Below the pieces are notes generated by a model that was given only the letters and a program-made list of their open reading frames with translations, had not been told where the DNA came from and made no database searches. This document shows, piece after piece, positions 6,891 through 13,794 of a stretch of 16,721 bases of DNA (positions are counted from its first letter, which is position 1; every line of letters begins with the position of its first letter). The position numbers and the translations under genes were made by a program. The stretch comes from CAZWRN01 sp964636275 (GTDB taxonomy: Bacteria; Patescibacteriota; Microgenomatia; Daviesbacterales; UBA10151): contig CAZWRN010000025.1 of assembly GCA_964636275.1 (NCBI GenBank), forward strand, positions 1 to 16,721, given 5' to 3'.

Positions 6891-7534
6891 ACTTTGACCA
6901 GATCTTCCAGATATCATCCCCCTATACGATGACTAGTCCGGCTAGAATGAAAAGGCTTTATCAAGCTGTTATTGAAATAAATAACAACCAACTGGATGGC
7001 GCATTTGTTGAATGCGGCGTATTCAAAGGCGGAAGTGTGATGAATATGGCTTTGACTCAGCTAAACTTTAACAAACTAGTTCATATCTATTTATATGACA
7101 CCTTTGAAGGGATGACTCCGCAGGGAGAATTTGATATCAATCACAAAGGAGTTTCGGCCGACAAAATTTTGAAAAATCCTAGCAAACTATGTATTTGCAG
7201 CCTGGATCAGGTCAAAAACCATCTTAAACTGACAGGTTACCCAGCTGAATTTTTGCACTTTCGTCAAGGTGATGTGGCTGAGACACTAAAAAAAGATATC
7301 CCACAAAAAATTTCGCTGCTTCGTTTGGATACAGACTGGTATGAATCTACCAAAATCGAACTTGAGACTCTATATCCGAAGCTGGTTTCAGGCGGAATAT
7401 TGATCCTCGATGACTATGGCTATTGGAAAGGGGCTAAAAAAGCGGCTGATGACTATTTTGCATCGATCGGGATAGATCCTCACTTTGAACCGATTGAAAG
7501 CGGTGTCAGCGCTGTGATAGCGATAAAAAAATGA
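6887..7534 (+). CDS. SAM-dependent O-methyltransferase, macrocin/TylF family
   Basis: A 215-residue protein with the TylF family landmarks in order: SSPYTMTSPARMKRLYQAV, GAFVECGVFKGGSV (SAM-binding loop), IYLYDTFEGM, the LLRLDTDWYEST block (D148, D150), LETLYPKLVSGGILILDDYG (D175-D176), and GAKKAADDYF. TylF methylates macrocin on a sugar hydroxyl, with Asp residues in the DTD and DD positions holding the metal. Here the substrate is presumably a sugar of the glycan built by the neighbouring transferases. Both ends overlap neighbours by ATGA. It is a different family from the methyltransferase at 5594, so the locus has at least two chemically independent O-methylation steps. Confidence 0.85.
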   Translation: MNFDQIFQISSPYTMTSPARMKRLYQAVIEINNNQLDGAFVECGVFKGGSVMNMALTQLNFNKLVHIYLYDTFEGMTPQGEFDINHKGVSADKILKNPSKLCICSLDQVKNHLKLTGYPAEFLHFRQGDVAETLKKDIPQKISLLRLDTDWYESTKIELETLYPKLVSGGILILDDYGYWKGAKKAADDYFASIGIDPHFEPIESGVSAVIAIKK

Positions 7535-8094
7535 CTAAATTTATAATCAGAAATGATGACGTGGCTTTTGATACCACACTGGAGGAGATCAAACAGTTTT
7601 CTGAGATCTGTGATAAATACGGCTTTCAGATCATTCAATCGATCATCTCCATCGGTGAAGCCAGAAAAATCACCACCTCCCGGCTCAACAATGATCAGAT
7701 CCGGGCTCTAAGCAACCGTCTCTTTAGTGAAAACCGGGAAGTTATCGAATATCTAAGGTCGCGCAATGACCTGATAGGTATCCATGGGCTTTGGCATACC
7801 CATGCTCCGAACTATGATGAAATCAAAGCTGCCAATGCTTTGCTAACTGACTGGGGTTTTAAACCAGAATATTTTGTGCCGCCTTTCAATGAGGGCAACT
7901 ATCCTGATCAGTTTGCTGGCGTCAAAACTTGTCAGCTGTCAATGAAAGGCGGCGACCGGCTGGAGGATTTTCTAAAAACTGGGGTACCTGAAAAAGAGAT
8001 CTTGTATCTGCATAGCTGGCGATTTGTGACAGGTTGGTACACATTTGATGATCTGGATCAGTGTTTGAAGAGGTTATCTGAACATTATGGCTGA
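7531..8094 (+). CDS. NodB-like polysaccharide deacetylase-related protein
   Basis: A 187-residue protein with the core of the NodB/CE4 fold. IRNDDVAF (6-13) carries the D9-D10 pair; HGLWHTH (85-91) gives the H-x3-H zinc ligands (H85, H89); FVPPFNEGN corresponds to the R/P-P-F strand; and LYLHSWRF near 168-175 supplies the late catalytic His region. CE4 enzymes remove N- or O-acetyl groups from amino sugars; more distant members (DUF2334-like) share the fold with uncertain substrates. The protein lacks a signal peptide, so it would act in the cytoplasm on a sugar or lipid-linked intermediate, unlike peptidoglycan deacetylases. It overlaps by 4 nt upstream and 8 nt downstream. Fold assignment is good; the reaction is inferred. 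Confidence 0.68.
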   Translation: MTKFIIRNDDVAFDTTLEEIKQFSEICDKYGFQIIQSIISIGEARKITTSRLNNDQIRALSNRLFSENREVIEYLRSRNDLIGIHGLWHTHAPNYDEIKAANALLTDWGFKPEYFVPPFNEGNYPDQFAGVKTCQLSMKGGDRLEDFLKTGVPEKEILYLHSWRFVTGWYTFDDLDQCLKRLSEHYG

Positions 8095-8758
8095 TGCGAC
8101 TATTATCTATTACACCTCCAATCGGGAAGATCCGGAATTTGAAAAAAGAGTTCAGGAAAATCTATTGTCAGCAGCTCGAGGGTTACCGATCGTCAGTGTT
8201 TCTCAACAACCGATAGATCTGGGTCACAACATCTGTATCGGTGATGTTGGTACTTCGGGGTTTAATATGTTTCGCCAGGTTCAGATAGCCTGTGAAGCGG
8301 CCACGACTGATTTTGTCATCTCAGCTGAAGCGGATTGCCTATACCCTCCCGACTATTTTGAATTTCGACCTCCCACTAAAAATGCCTGCTACCGGGACAA
8401 CAATCTGTATGTGATGCCAGACAGACGGGACTTTTTTTTCCATAAAAAAGAAGGGGCTACTCATGCTCAAATAGTGGGTCGGAAGTACTATTTGCAAATA
8501 CTTGAAAAGCTTTTTGAAGAAGCCCCAAAATGGTCTGTTGAGGAAAAAAATTTTCCAAAAGAAAGGTGGCGCCAAAATGATATTTTTGACCAGATTTTTT
8601 ACTGGCAGAGTCCCAATCCGGTTTTTCAGATTAAAACTCACAAAGGAATGCGGTATTATACTCATTCAGAGAGAGTACCTATCCCTACCCTGCCTTTCTG
8701 GGGTGAGGGTATAAAAGTCAGAAAATATTTTTTGTACGGGATCAAGGATCAAACATGA
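8087..8758 (+). CDS. Putative glycosyltransferase, ExDxLYP family, copy 2 of 3
   Basis: A 223-residue paralogue of the proteins at 6207 and 13077. Landmarks: ATIIYYTSNRED at the start, QQPIDLGHNI, TTDFVISAEADCLYPPDYFE (E81-x-D83-x-LYP), a Tyr-rich centre (NNLYVMPDRRDFFFHKK), and PFWGEGIKVRKYF at the end. The central ACYRDNNLYV segment parallels the same strand in the 13077 copy (FYYNDHVWRW), which suggests the acceptor pocket lies there. No membrane segments. It starts 8 nt before the end of the deacetylase gene and overlaps the next by ATGA. The glycosyltransferase call rests on the acidic motif, size and context, not on a named family. Confidence 0.58.
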   Translation: MADATIIYYTSNREDPEFEKRVQENLLSAARGLPIVSVSQQPIDLGHNICIGDVGTSGFNMFRQVQIACEAATTDFVISAEADCLYPPDYFEFRPPTKNACYRDNNLYVMPDRRDFFFHKKEGATHAQIVGRKYYLQILEKLFEEAPKWSVEEKNFPKERWRQNDIFDQIFYWQSPNPVFQIKTHKGMRYYTHSERVPIPTLPFWGEGIKVRKYFLYGIKDQT

Positions 8759-9834
8759 TTAAGTTAAATTTAGGATCTAAATATCGAAAACTGCCTGGAT
8801 TTGACAATCTGGACAAACTCTTTGGCTGGCATTTTCAGGATGGCCTGCCTCAGTACCCCGATAAAAGTGTGGCCGGAATCACCATCTCGCACGCCTTGAT
8901 GTTTTTGACACCAAATGAGCTTGAAGTATTTGTCAAAGAGATGTTTCGGGTGCTCAAACCTGGCGGTGTAGTCAGGATCACCGAAGATGATACTGAAAAT
9001 CCCCAAAGTACGATGTATGGGACAGGCAATCTCAAATCAGGACCAAAATGCCTGACCGGCCCCAAGATGATGCGTCAGGTATTGGAACAGGCCGGATTTA
9101 GCGTCTATGATGTCGGAAAAGACCAAACACATTTTACTGACAATTCCCTGATTCAGGCTTACCGTGGCGGACCACCAGAGCGGTTTTTTATTGAGGCGGT
9201 CAAGCAAGCTCAATCATCGGTGCTGATGAAAGCTCTGACTCAGACAGGCAGTCCTTATGAAATACCCGACTGTTCGCGAGATGATTTACCGCAATTTTTC
9301 CTGGAGATGGGTTTTAAAGTCGGGGCTGAGATCGGTGTCTACAAAGGTGAATTTTCGGAAAAGTTTGCCAAAGCTGGTTTAAAGCTATATGCCGTGGATC
9401 CATGGCGGATTTATAAAGATTATGACAATCCTCGTGGCCAATCTCGGCTAGATTTTCAATATGAACATACCAAAAGAGTCTTAGCCCCCTATCCTAAATG
9501 TGAGATTGTCAGAAAAACTTCGATGGAAGCGGCAGAAGATTTTGCCGATGAAAGTCTGGATTTTGTTTATATTGACGGCAATCATGAATTTAGATATATT
9601 GCCGAAGACCTGTTTGAATGGACTAAAAAAGTTAAAAAAGGCGGCATTGTTGCTGGACATGATTACTTTTTCAATAAGACAGGTACTGGCGAGCAGATGT
9701 GGCATGTAGCTTATGTTTTAAAAGCCTATATTGCCTCTTTTGGAGTACAAAATTGGTATCTTTTGGGTAGAGAAGAAGCGGTACTAGGAGAAAAAAGAGA
9801 TAAGTGGCGCAGCTGGATGTTCGTTAAAGAATAA
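8755..9834 (+). CDS. Two-domain protein: methyltransferase-11-like domain fused to methyltransferase-24-like domain
   Basis: A 359-residue fusion. Residues 1 to about 150 look like a short class I methyltransferase: KLNLGSKYRKLPGFDNLD, then ISHALMFLTPNELEVFVKEM and FRVLKPGGVVRI. The usual Gly-rich LGCG loop reads LGSK, so SAM binding may be altered. Residues about 160-359 are a second class I domain of Methyltransf_24 type: GAEIGVYKGEF (190-200), LYAVDPW, and FVYIDGNH (270-277) followed by VKKGGIVAGHDYF. This second half is homologous along its length to the stand-alone protein at 12475 (both begin EIPD-x-x-R-x-DLPQ). AAGGA-like ribosome site AAGGA (8744-8748) precedes the ATG, which overlaps the prior stop. 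It ends the first block. It probably methylates a glycan sugar; which domain is active is unknown. Confidence 0.72.
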   Translation: MIKLNLGSKYRKLPGFDNLDKLFGWHFQDGLPQYPDKSVAGITISHALMFLTPNELEVFVKEMFRVLKPGGVVRITEDDTENPQSTMYGTGNLKSGPKCLTGPKMMRQVLEQAGFSVYDVGKDQTHFTDNSLIQAYRGGPPERFFIEAVKQAQSSVLMKALTQTGSPYEIPDCSRDDLPQFFLEMGFKVGAEIGVYKGEFSEKFAKAGLKLYAVDPWRIYKDYDNPRGQSRLDFQYEHTKRVLAPYPKCEIVRKTSMEAAEDFADESLDFVYIDGNHEFRYIAEDLFEWTKKVKKGGIVAGHDYFFNKTGTGEQMWHVAYVLKAYIASFGVQNWYLLGREEAVLGEKRDKWRSWMFVKE

Positions 9835-9855
9835 GTCACTTCGTGCCTCTTGCAA

Positions 9856-9882
9856 TATTACGTCTAAAATACAGACGGTAAT
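9856..9882. repeat. Inverted repeat between the first and second gene blocks
   Basis: CGTCT (9861-9865) pairs with AGACG (9873-9877) over a 7-nt loop. The pairing extends outward as ATTA/TAAT with one bulged G, giving a 9-bp imperfect stem. No T-run follows on the plus strand, so it is a poor terminator. It lies in the 90-nt gap before the carbamoyltransferase gene and could be an operator or an RNA processing site. Confidence 0.35.
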
Positions 9883-9924
9883 GCTTGTCTTTGGCTTGAA
9901 GAAAGTATAAAAAATGGGTTAAAT

Positions 9925-11553
9925 GTGCACTTAGTGTCTGATATGTTAATAAAATCTCCCAACAATGAATCAAGTACTAAACAAAACAAGTTGAAAATTG
10001 TCGGATTTCATTCAGGTCATGATACATCCTACTGCATTTTAGAAAATGGTATTCCCATAATTCATGAAGAAAAAGAGCGAATCTCGCGGATAAAAATGGA
10101 TGAGGGAGATGGTCTTAGTTTCTTTTTTTCCCGTTCTAAACAGGATGACATCAAATATTTTACTTTTGGAAGTTGGGGTGCACGGGATGGGACAAGTAAA
10201 GAAATCTGCTTTAGCCAAGAGGCTGATGACCGGATGAGAAAAATTGCCTTATTAAATGAAGGTGCTTATTTTGAGTTTGGACATCATACCTGTCATGCAG
10301 CTAACAGTTTTTATACCAGTAATTTTGAGGAAGCCTTAATTATTGTTGTCGATGGTGGTGGAAGAGAGGCTGGAAATATTCGAACTGGGTTGACAATCCA
10401 TGAGGGCAAAAAAAACAAAATCAATAAAATCAAGGTGTTTGATTTGCGCGAAATTAATCTAGGAGGTCTGTATTTTAAAGCCACAAAGTATATTTTTGGA
10501 TTATCTGTCAGAGCTCCAAATGGAGATCAGGCTGGAACTGTTATGGCCATGGCTACTTTTGGAAAACCAAAATACCAGGAAATGTTCTTGGATTTTAATA
10601 AAAATTGGTCAACTTTAAGACGTATTAGCAGGTCATCAGAGCAGGAAAGCTTCAATGTGGCCGCTTCTTTGCAAGCCTTTATTGAGAAAAAGTTTCGTTC
10701 CTACATTTCAAAATTTATAAATACTTCAGATCATGAGAATCTTTGCCTGGGTGGAGGTGTTGCGTTGAATTGCGTGATGACGGGTAAGATAAAAAAATGG
10801 TTCCCCAAAATCAAGAATATTTATATAGATCCTGTCCCTTACGATGCTGGTTTATCCTTGGGTGCAGCCAGATATCTTTGGCATAATATTTTGGGAAATC
10901 CCAGAATAGATAGTATTCAAAATATGTCTCCTTATCTTGGTCGGATTTACTCTGAAGCAGAAGTTAAAAAAGCTTTAGTTAGCTTTTCAGATAAAATCAA
11001 ATTCAAAAAAACTGACGATATTGAAGTTTTAGATAAAATAGCTAACCAAAAAATAGTCTCTATTTTTGGAGGAAGATCTGAGTCGGGAAGAAGAGCGCTT
11101 GGCAACAGAAGTATTTTAGCTGATCCTAGAAATGAAAAAATCAAAGCTGTGATAAATGAAAAAGTGAAACATCGGCAATGGTTTAGACCTTTATCTCCGG
11201 CGATTTTGGAGGAAGAGATGAGTGAATGGTTTGAAGACCCAATTTTTAGCCCCTATATGTCATTTGCAGTCAATTTTAAAAAAGAGGTTAAGTCAAAAAT
11301 TCCAGCTGTGGTTCATTATGACGGAACTGGAAGATATCAAACGGTTAATAGCAAGTTAAATCCCTGGTTTCATAACTTTCTCACCAAATGGGCTATGATG
11401 ACCGGAATACCAATTTTAATTAATACAAGTTTCAATGATCGCGAGCCTATTGTTGAATCGCCCGAGGATGCTATAAAATGCTTTCTTACAACCAAAATTG
11501 ACTATTTATATTTTTTTGATTATGGATACTTGGTGGAAAGGATGAATACATGA
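9925..11553 (+). CDS. O-carbamoyltransferase, NodU/CmcH (TobZ) family
   Basis: A 542-residue protein covering both domains of the family, which uses carbamoyl phosphate and ATP to carbamoylate a sugar hydroxyl. The N-terminal part shows GFHSGHDTSYCI (27-38), FGHHTCHAANSFY with HHxxHAA (120-126), IIVVDGGGREAGN, and LGGGVALNCV. PYDAGLSLGAARYLW leads to the C-terminal YrdC-like part with FGGRSESGRRALGNRSI, ADPRN, WFRPLSPAILEEE and ILINTSFNDREPI. The GTG at 9925 is the longest possible start; ATG 9943 (residue 7) is equally possible, and family members usually begin close to the KIVGFHSGHD strand, near residue 24. TATAAA (9906-9911) lies just upstream. It overlaps the next gene by ATGA. Its bases are visibly more AT-rich than the preceding genes. 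Family assignment is strong; the acceptor is inferred. Confidence 0.88.
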   Translation: MHLVSDMLIKSPNNESSTKQNKLKIVGFHSGHDTSYCILENGIPIIHEEKERISRIKMDEGDGLSFFFSRSKQDDIKYFTFGSWGARDGTSKEICFSQEADDRMRKIALLNEGAYFEFGHHTCHAANSFYTSNFEEALIIVVDGGGREAGNIRTGLTIHEGKKNKINKIKVFDLREINLGGLYFKATKYIFGLSVRAPNGDQAGTVMAMATFGKPKYQEMFLDFNKNWSTLRRISRSSEQESFNVAASLQAFIEKKFRSYISKFINTSDHENLCLGGGVALNCVMTGKIKKWFPKIKNIYIDPVPYDAGLSLGAARYLWHNILGNPRIDSIQNMSPYLGRIYSEAEVKKALVSFSDKIKFKKTDDIEVLDKIANQKIVSIFGGRSESGRRALGNRSILADPRNEKIKAVINEKVKHRQWFRPLSPAILEEEMSEWFEDPIFSPYMSFAVNFKKEVKSKIPAVVHYDGTGRYQTVNSKLNPWFHNFLTKWAMMTGIPILINTSFNDREPIVESPEDAIKCFLTTKIDYLYFFDYGYLVERMNT

Positions 11554-12317
11554 AAAATTTGTTGATCTATATAAATCCATCAAGAACTTTTTTTGACCCC
11601 AATCAGAAGGCTTTTCGTGATTGCAGAGTCCTAGCTAGATTACAGATAGATAATAGCCTCAGTTTAGGCTGGAAAAAGGAAGATATACTCTTAGTTACCA
11701 ATTTTGAATTTAATTACAACGGAGTTAGTTCTTTGGTCATCTCTGATGAAAGTTTTTGCCCATTTAGACCTCTCTCAACCAAAACAACTACCGTCTCATA
11801 CCTACTCGAGAACGGAATTTTAGACAAGGAAGAGCTTTACTGGGCTCATGATTTTGACGCTTATCAAGACTTTGTTATCAATGAGTCAGAACTTGAATTG
11901 GAAAACTTTGATGTTGGTTTGACTGATTATGGCTGGAGCCAAAAATGGTGTCTTGGCAGCTATTTTTTTAAGACGAGTGCTCAGGATATCTTTAAGGCTA
12001 TCCAAGAAACTATTTATAAAATCCAGAATGAGGATGAAAGAGCATTATCTCAACTTAGCCAAAATAACACAAACAACATTAACGAGCGGATTAAAAGGTT
12101 AAATATTACCTACAATTTTGGCATGAGACACATTGGTCACAATTATAGAAATGCGATTAAACCATTGAAGGTTCTTCATTTTCACCCGGCATATCCAGCC
12201 GAAACTAAATTGCCGCATAGGCCTTTAAATTGTTTTATGTATGGCAAAAATGAAATTAACAAGCCTTTGATGTCCAAACGCTTAATTAAAATTTTTCAAC
12301 AACATGGAATTAAATAG
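11550..12317 (+). CDS. Putative glycosyltransferase, HDFDA family, copy 3 of 3
   Basis: A 255-residue homologue of the pair at 4063 and 4851. Landmarks: MKNLLIYINPS, ARLQIDNSLSLGWKKEDILLVTNFEF, YWAHDFDAYQ (H100-D101-F102-D103), GLTDYGWS, GSYFFKTSAQDIFKAI, ITYNFGMRHIG, LKVLHFHPAYP, and NEINKPLMSKRLIKIFQQHG. It combines the GLTDYG of copy 1 with the C-terminal block of copy 2, so it is not simply a recent duplicate of either. AAGGA in GGAAAGGATGAATAC precedes the ATG, which overlaps the carbamoyltransferase stop. Like its neighbour it is AT-rich in codon use. The pairing with a carbamoyltransferase suggests it adds, or works next to, the sugar that is carbamoylated; that is inference. Confidence 0.6.
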   Translation: MKNLLIYINPSRTFFDPNQKAFRDCRVLARLQIDNSLSLGWKKEDILLVTNFEFNYNGVSSLVISDESFCPFRPLSTKTTTVSYLLENGILDKEELYWAHDFDAYQDFVINESELELENFDVGLTDYGWSQKWCLGSYFFKTSAQDIFKAIQETIYKIQNEDERALSQLSQNNTNNINERIKRLNITYNFGMRHIGHNYRNAIKPLKVLHFHPAYPAETKLPHRPLNCFMYGKNEINKPLMSKRLIKIFQQHGIK

Positions 12318-12429
12318 TAAAAGATGCAATCATCAGACCAAAAAGAACATTAAACTAAATGACTGGCTAAAACTTAAAGTCAGACCTGCTGGCTTTACAG
12401 CTGGCGTGATTAAGTTAAAATATAAATGA
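12304..12429 (+). CDS. Possible 41-residue coupled small ORF or gene remnant
   Basis: An open frame starts at ATG 12304, overlapping the end of the preceding gene by 14 nt, the same overlap as between 5594 and 6207. It encodes a basic peptide ending in NDWLKLKVRPAGFTAGVIKLKYK in part (WLKLKVRPAGFTAGVIKLKY is its tail). The stop lies in the loop of the terminator hairpin. There is no clear ribosome site. It could be a translationally coupled small protein, the surviving 3' end of a deleted gene, or a chance frame. I recognise no family. Confidence 0.28.
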   Translation: MELNSKRCNHQTKKNIKLNDWLKLKVRPAGFTAGVIKLKYK

Positions 12430-12441
12430 TTTTAACTTTTT
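12412..12441 (+). terminator. Rho-independent terminator of the carbamoyltransferase block
   Basis: AAGTTAAAAT (12412-12421) is a perfect 10-bp inverted repeat of ATTTTAACTT (12429-12438) around a 7-nt loop, running into a T-tract (12437-12441). The stem is AT-rich and so weaker than a GC stem, but the length, T-run and position 95 nt after the last large gene fit a terminator. It would separate the 9925 block from the 12475 block. Confidence 0.62.
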
Positions 12442-12474
12442 ACCTGTATTTTTGACTTTTGATTTAAAATTATT

Positions 12475-13077
12475 ATGAAACTAATTGACGGCATAAAACA
12501 AATTGGTAAACCTTTTGAGATTCCTGATAGTACCAGGAATGACTTGCCTCAGCTTTTGAAGGATTTAGGATACAAAGAAGGCGCTGAGATCGGTGTTTAC
12601 CGGGCTGATTTCACCAAAAAGTTCTGTGAAGCAGGTCTGAAAATGTTTGCTATAGATCCTTGGATGGGATATGTCGGAGCTGGTAGAAGTGAAAAAGTTC
12701 AGGAGATGCAGGACTACAACTATGAATGTGCTCAGAAGAATGTGGCCCAATACCCCGACTGCAAACTAATCCGAAAATCATCAATGGATGCTTTAGCGGA
12801 TTTTAAAAAAGAATCTTTAGATTTTGTTTATATTGATGGTGATCACCGTTTTCCTTTTATAGCTGAAGATATTTATTTTTGGTATGACAAAGTCAAAAAA
12901 GGTGGCGTTATTTGTGGAGATGATTATTTTTGCACAAGTCCTGAAGCCAACAATGTCCAATGCCATGTTGAGCCGGTAGTCGATGCTTTTGTGGCTACCA
13001 AACGCATTCCCAACTTTTATATCATTGGAAGAAATGACAAAAAACCAAGCTGGATAATATTTAAGCCAACTGAATAA
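12475..13077 (+). CDS. SAM-dependent methyltransferase, Methyltransf_24-like
   Basis: A 200-residue stand-alone homologue of the C-terminal half of the 8755 protein. Landmarks: EIPDSTRNDLPQLL near residues 15-28, GAEIGVYRADF (36-46) as SAM-binding loop, MFAIDPW, SSMDALADF, FVYIDGDH (117-124), and WYDKVKKGGVICGDDYF. The fusion protein has the same order with IGVYKGEF and YIDGNH. YIDGDH is the acidic motif typical of this family of O-methyltransferases. It opens the third block, after the terminator. The upstream region has TAAAAT (12465-12470) only 4 nt before the ATG, a poor promoter. It overlaps the next gene by a single base (TAATG). The substrate is probably a glycan sugar. Confidence 0.78.
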   Translation: MKLIDGIKQIGKPFEIPDSTRNDLPQLLKDLGYKEGAEIGVYRADFTKKFCEAGLKMFAIDPWMGYVGAGRSEKVQEMQDYNYECAQKNVAQYPDCKLIRKSSMDALADFKKESLDFVYIDGDHRFPFIAEDIYFWYDKVKKGGVICGDDYFCTSPEANNVQCHVEPVVDAFVATKRIPNFYIIGRNDKKPSWIIFKPTE

Positions 13078-13784
13078 TGACAAAAGGCATTATTTACTAT
13101 ACTGACAATCAACTCACTGAGCCAATTGCTTCGCTTGTTCAAGATCTGATATCCCTTTCTGAGCTACCAATCACCAGTGTCTCATTGCAACCACTTAATT
13201 TTGGAAATAATTTTGTTTTGCCACTCAAACCCGGGTTTATCACTATGCTCAAACAAATTATTACAGCTTTGGAAGAGTCAAGGGAAGATGTGGTCTTTTT
13301 TTGTGAGCATGATGTTTTGTATCCCCTGTCTCATTTTGATTTTACTCCTGAAAAAGACCATATTTTTTATTACAATGACCATGTTTGGAGATGGAAATAC
13401 CCAGCTGACTATCTGATCTCTTACGACCGTTTAATATCGTTGTCTGGACTCTGTGTTAATCGTAAGTTTGCCTTGGAACACTATAAAAAAAGATTGCAGA
13501 AAATTGAGCAATTGGATCTCGAAGCTGAAGGAAAAAGAGAACCTGCTTGGGCTAGAAAATGGGGTTACGAGCCTGGAACCAAAAAAATTAAACGGGGTGG
13601 GTTTTCTGATGATGATTTTGAAACCTGGACTTCAAAAGAGCCTTTGATTGATATCCGGCATGGCAAAACTTTTTCTTCGTCCAAGGTGACTTTGGACAGT
13701 TTTATTCATCAACCTACCAACTGGAAGCAAGTCACTCTTGACAAAATACCCTTCTGGGATTTAAAAGGGTTATTCAATCTATAA
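13077..13784 (+). CDS. Putative glycosyltransferase, ExDxLYP family, copy 3 of 3
   Basis: A 235-residue protein, the most divergent of the trio with 6207 and 8087. Landmarks: KGIIYYTDNQL, LQPLNFGNNF, EDVVFFCEHDVLYPLSHFDF (E77-x-D79-x-LYP), YYNDHVWRWKYPADYL, LCVNRKFALEHYKKRL, and KIPFWDLKGLF at the end. It carries a His in the acidic motif (EHD) where the others have Asp or Ala. There is an insertion around 145-165 (EAEGKREPAWARKWGYEPG) not obvious in the paralogues. It starts on the last base of the methyltransferase stop codon. No membrane span. The GT-A-type glycosyltransferase call is inference, as for its paralogues. Confidence 0.56.
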   Translation: MTKGIIYYTDNQLTEPIASLVQDLISLSELPITSVSLQPLNFGNNFVLPLKPGFITMLKQIITALEESREDVVFFCEHDVLYPLSHFDFTPEKDHIFYYNDHVWRWKYPADYLISYDRLISLSGLCVNRKFALEHYKKRLQKIEQLDLEAEGKREPAWARKWGYEPGTKKIKRGGFSDDDFETWTSKEPLIDIRHGKTFSSSKVTLDSFIHQPTNWKQVTLDKIPFWDLKGLFNL

Positions 13785-13785
13785 T
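13780..13785 (+). promoter_or_regulatory. Perfect -10 hexamer 9 nt before the start of the fusion gene
   Basis: TATAAT spans the TAA stop of the preceding gene and ends 9 nt before ATG 13795. No good -35 was found 16-18 nt upstream. The arrangement matches the -10/start spacing seen at 3268 and 16136 and could give an internal, nearly leaderless transcript for the large fusion gene. Confidence 0.35.
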
Positions 13786-13794
13786 GGATCAGTT

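Noticed and set aside
8339..8665. 108-codon open frame on the minus strand
   Set aside because: Antisense to the ExDxLYP gene at 8087, which is supported by two paralogues; the frame is low-complexity, rich in Phe and Lys from AT-rich sequence.
9881..9910. Nine-codon frame from ATG 9881 as a leader peptide
   Set aside because: Very short, no regulatory residues repeated and no ribosome site.
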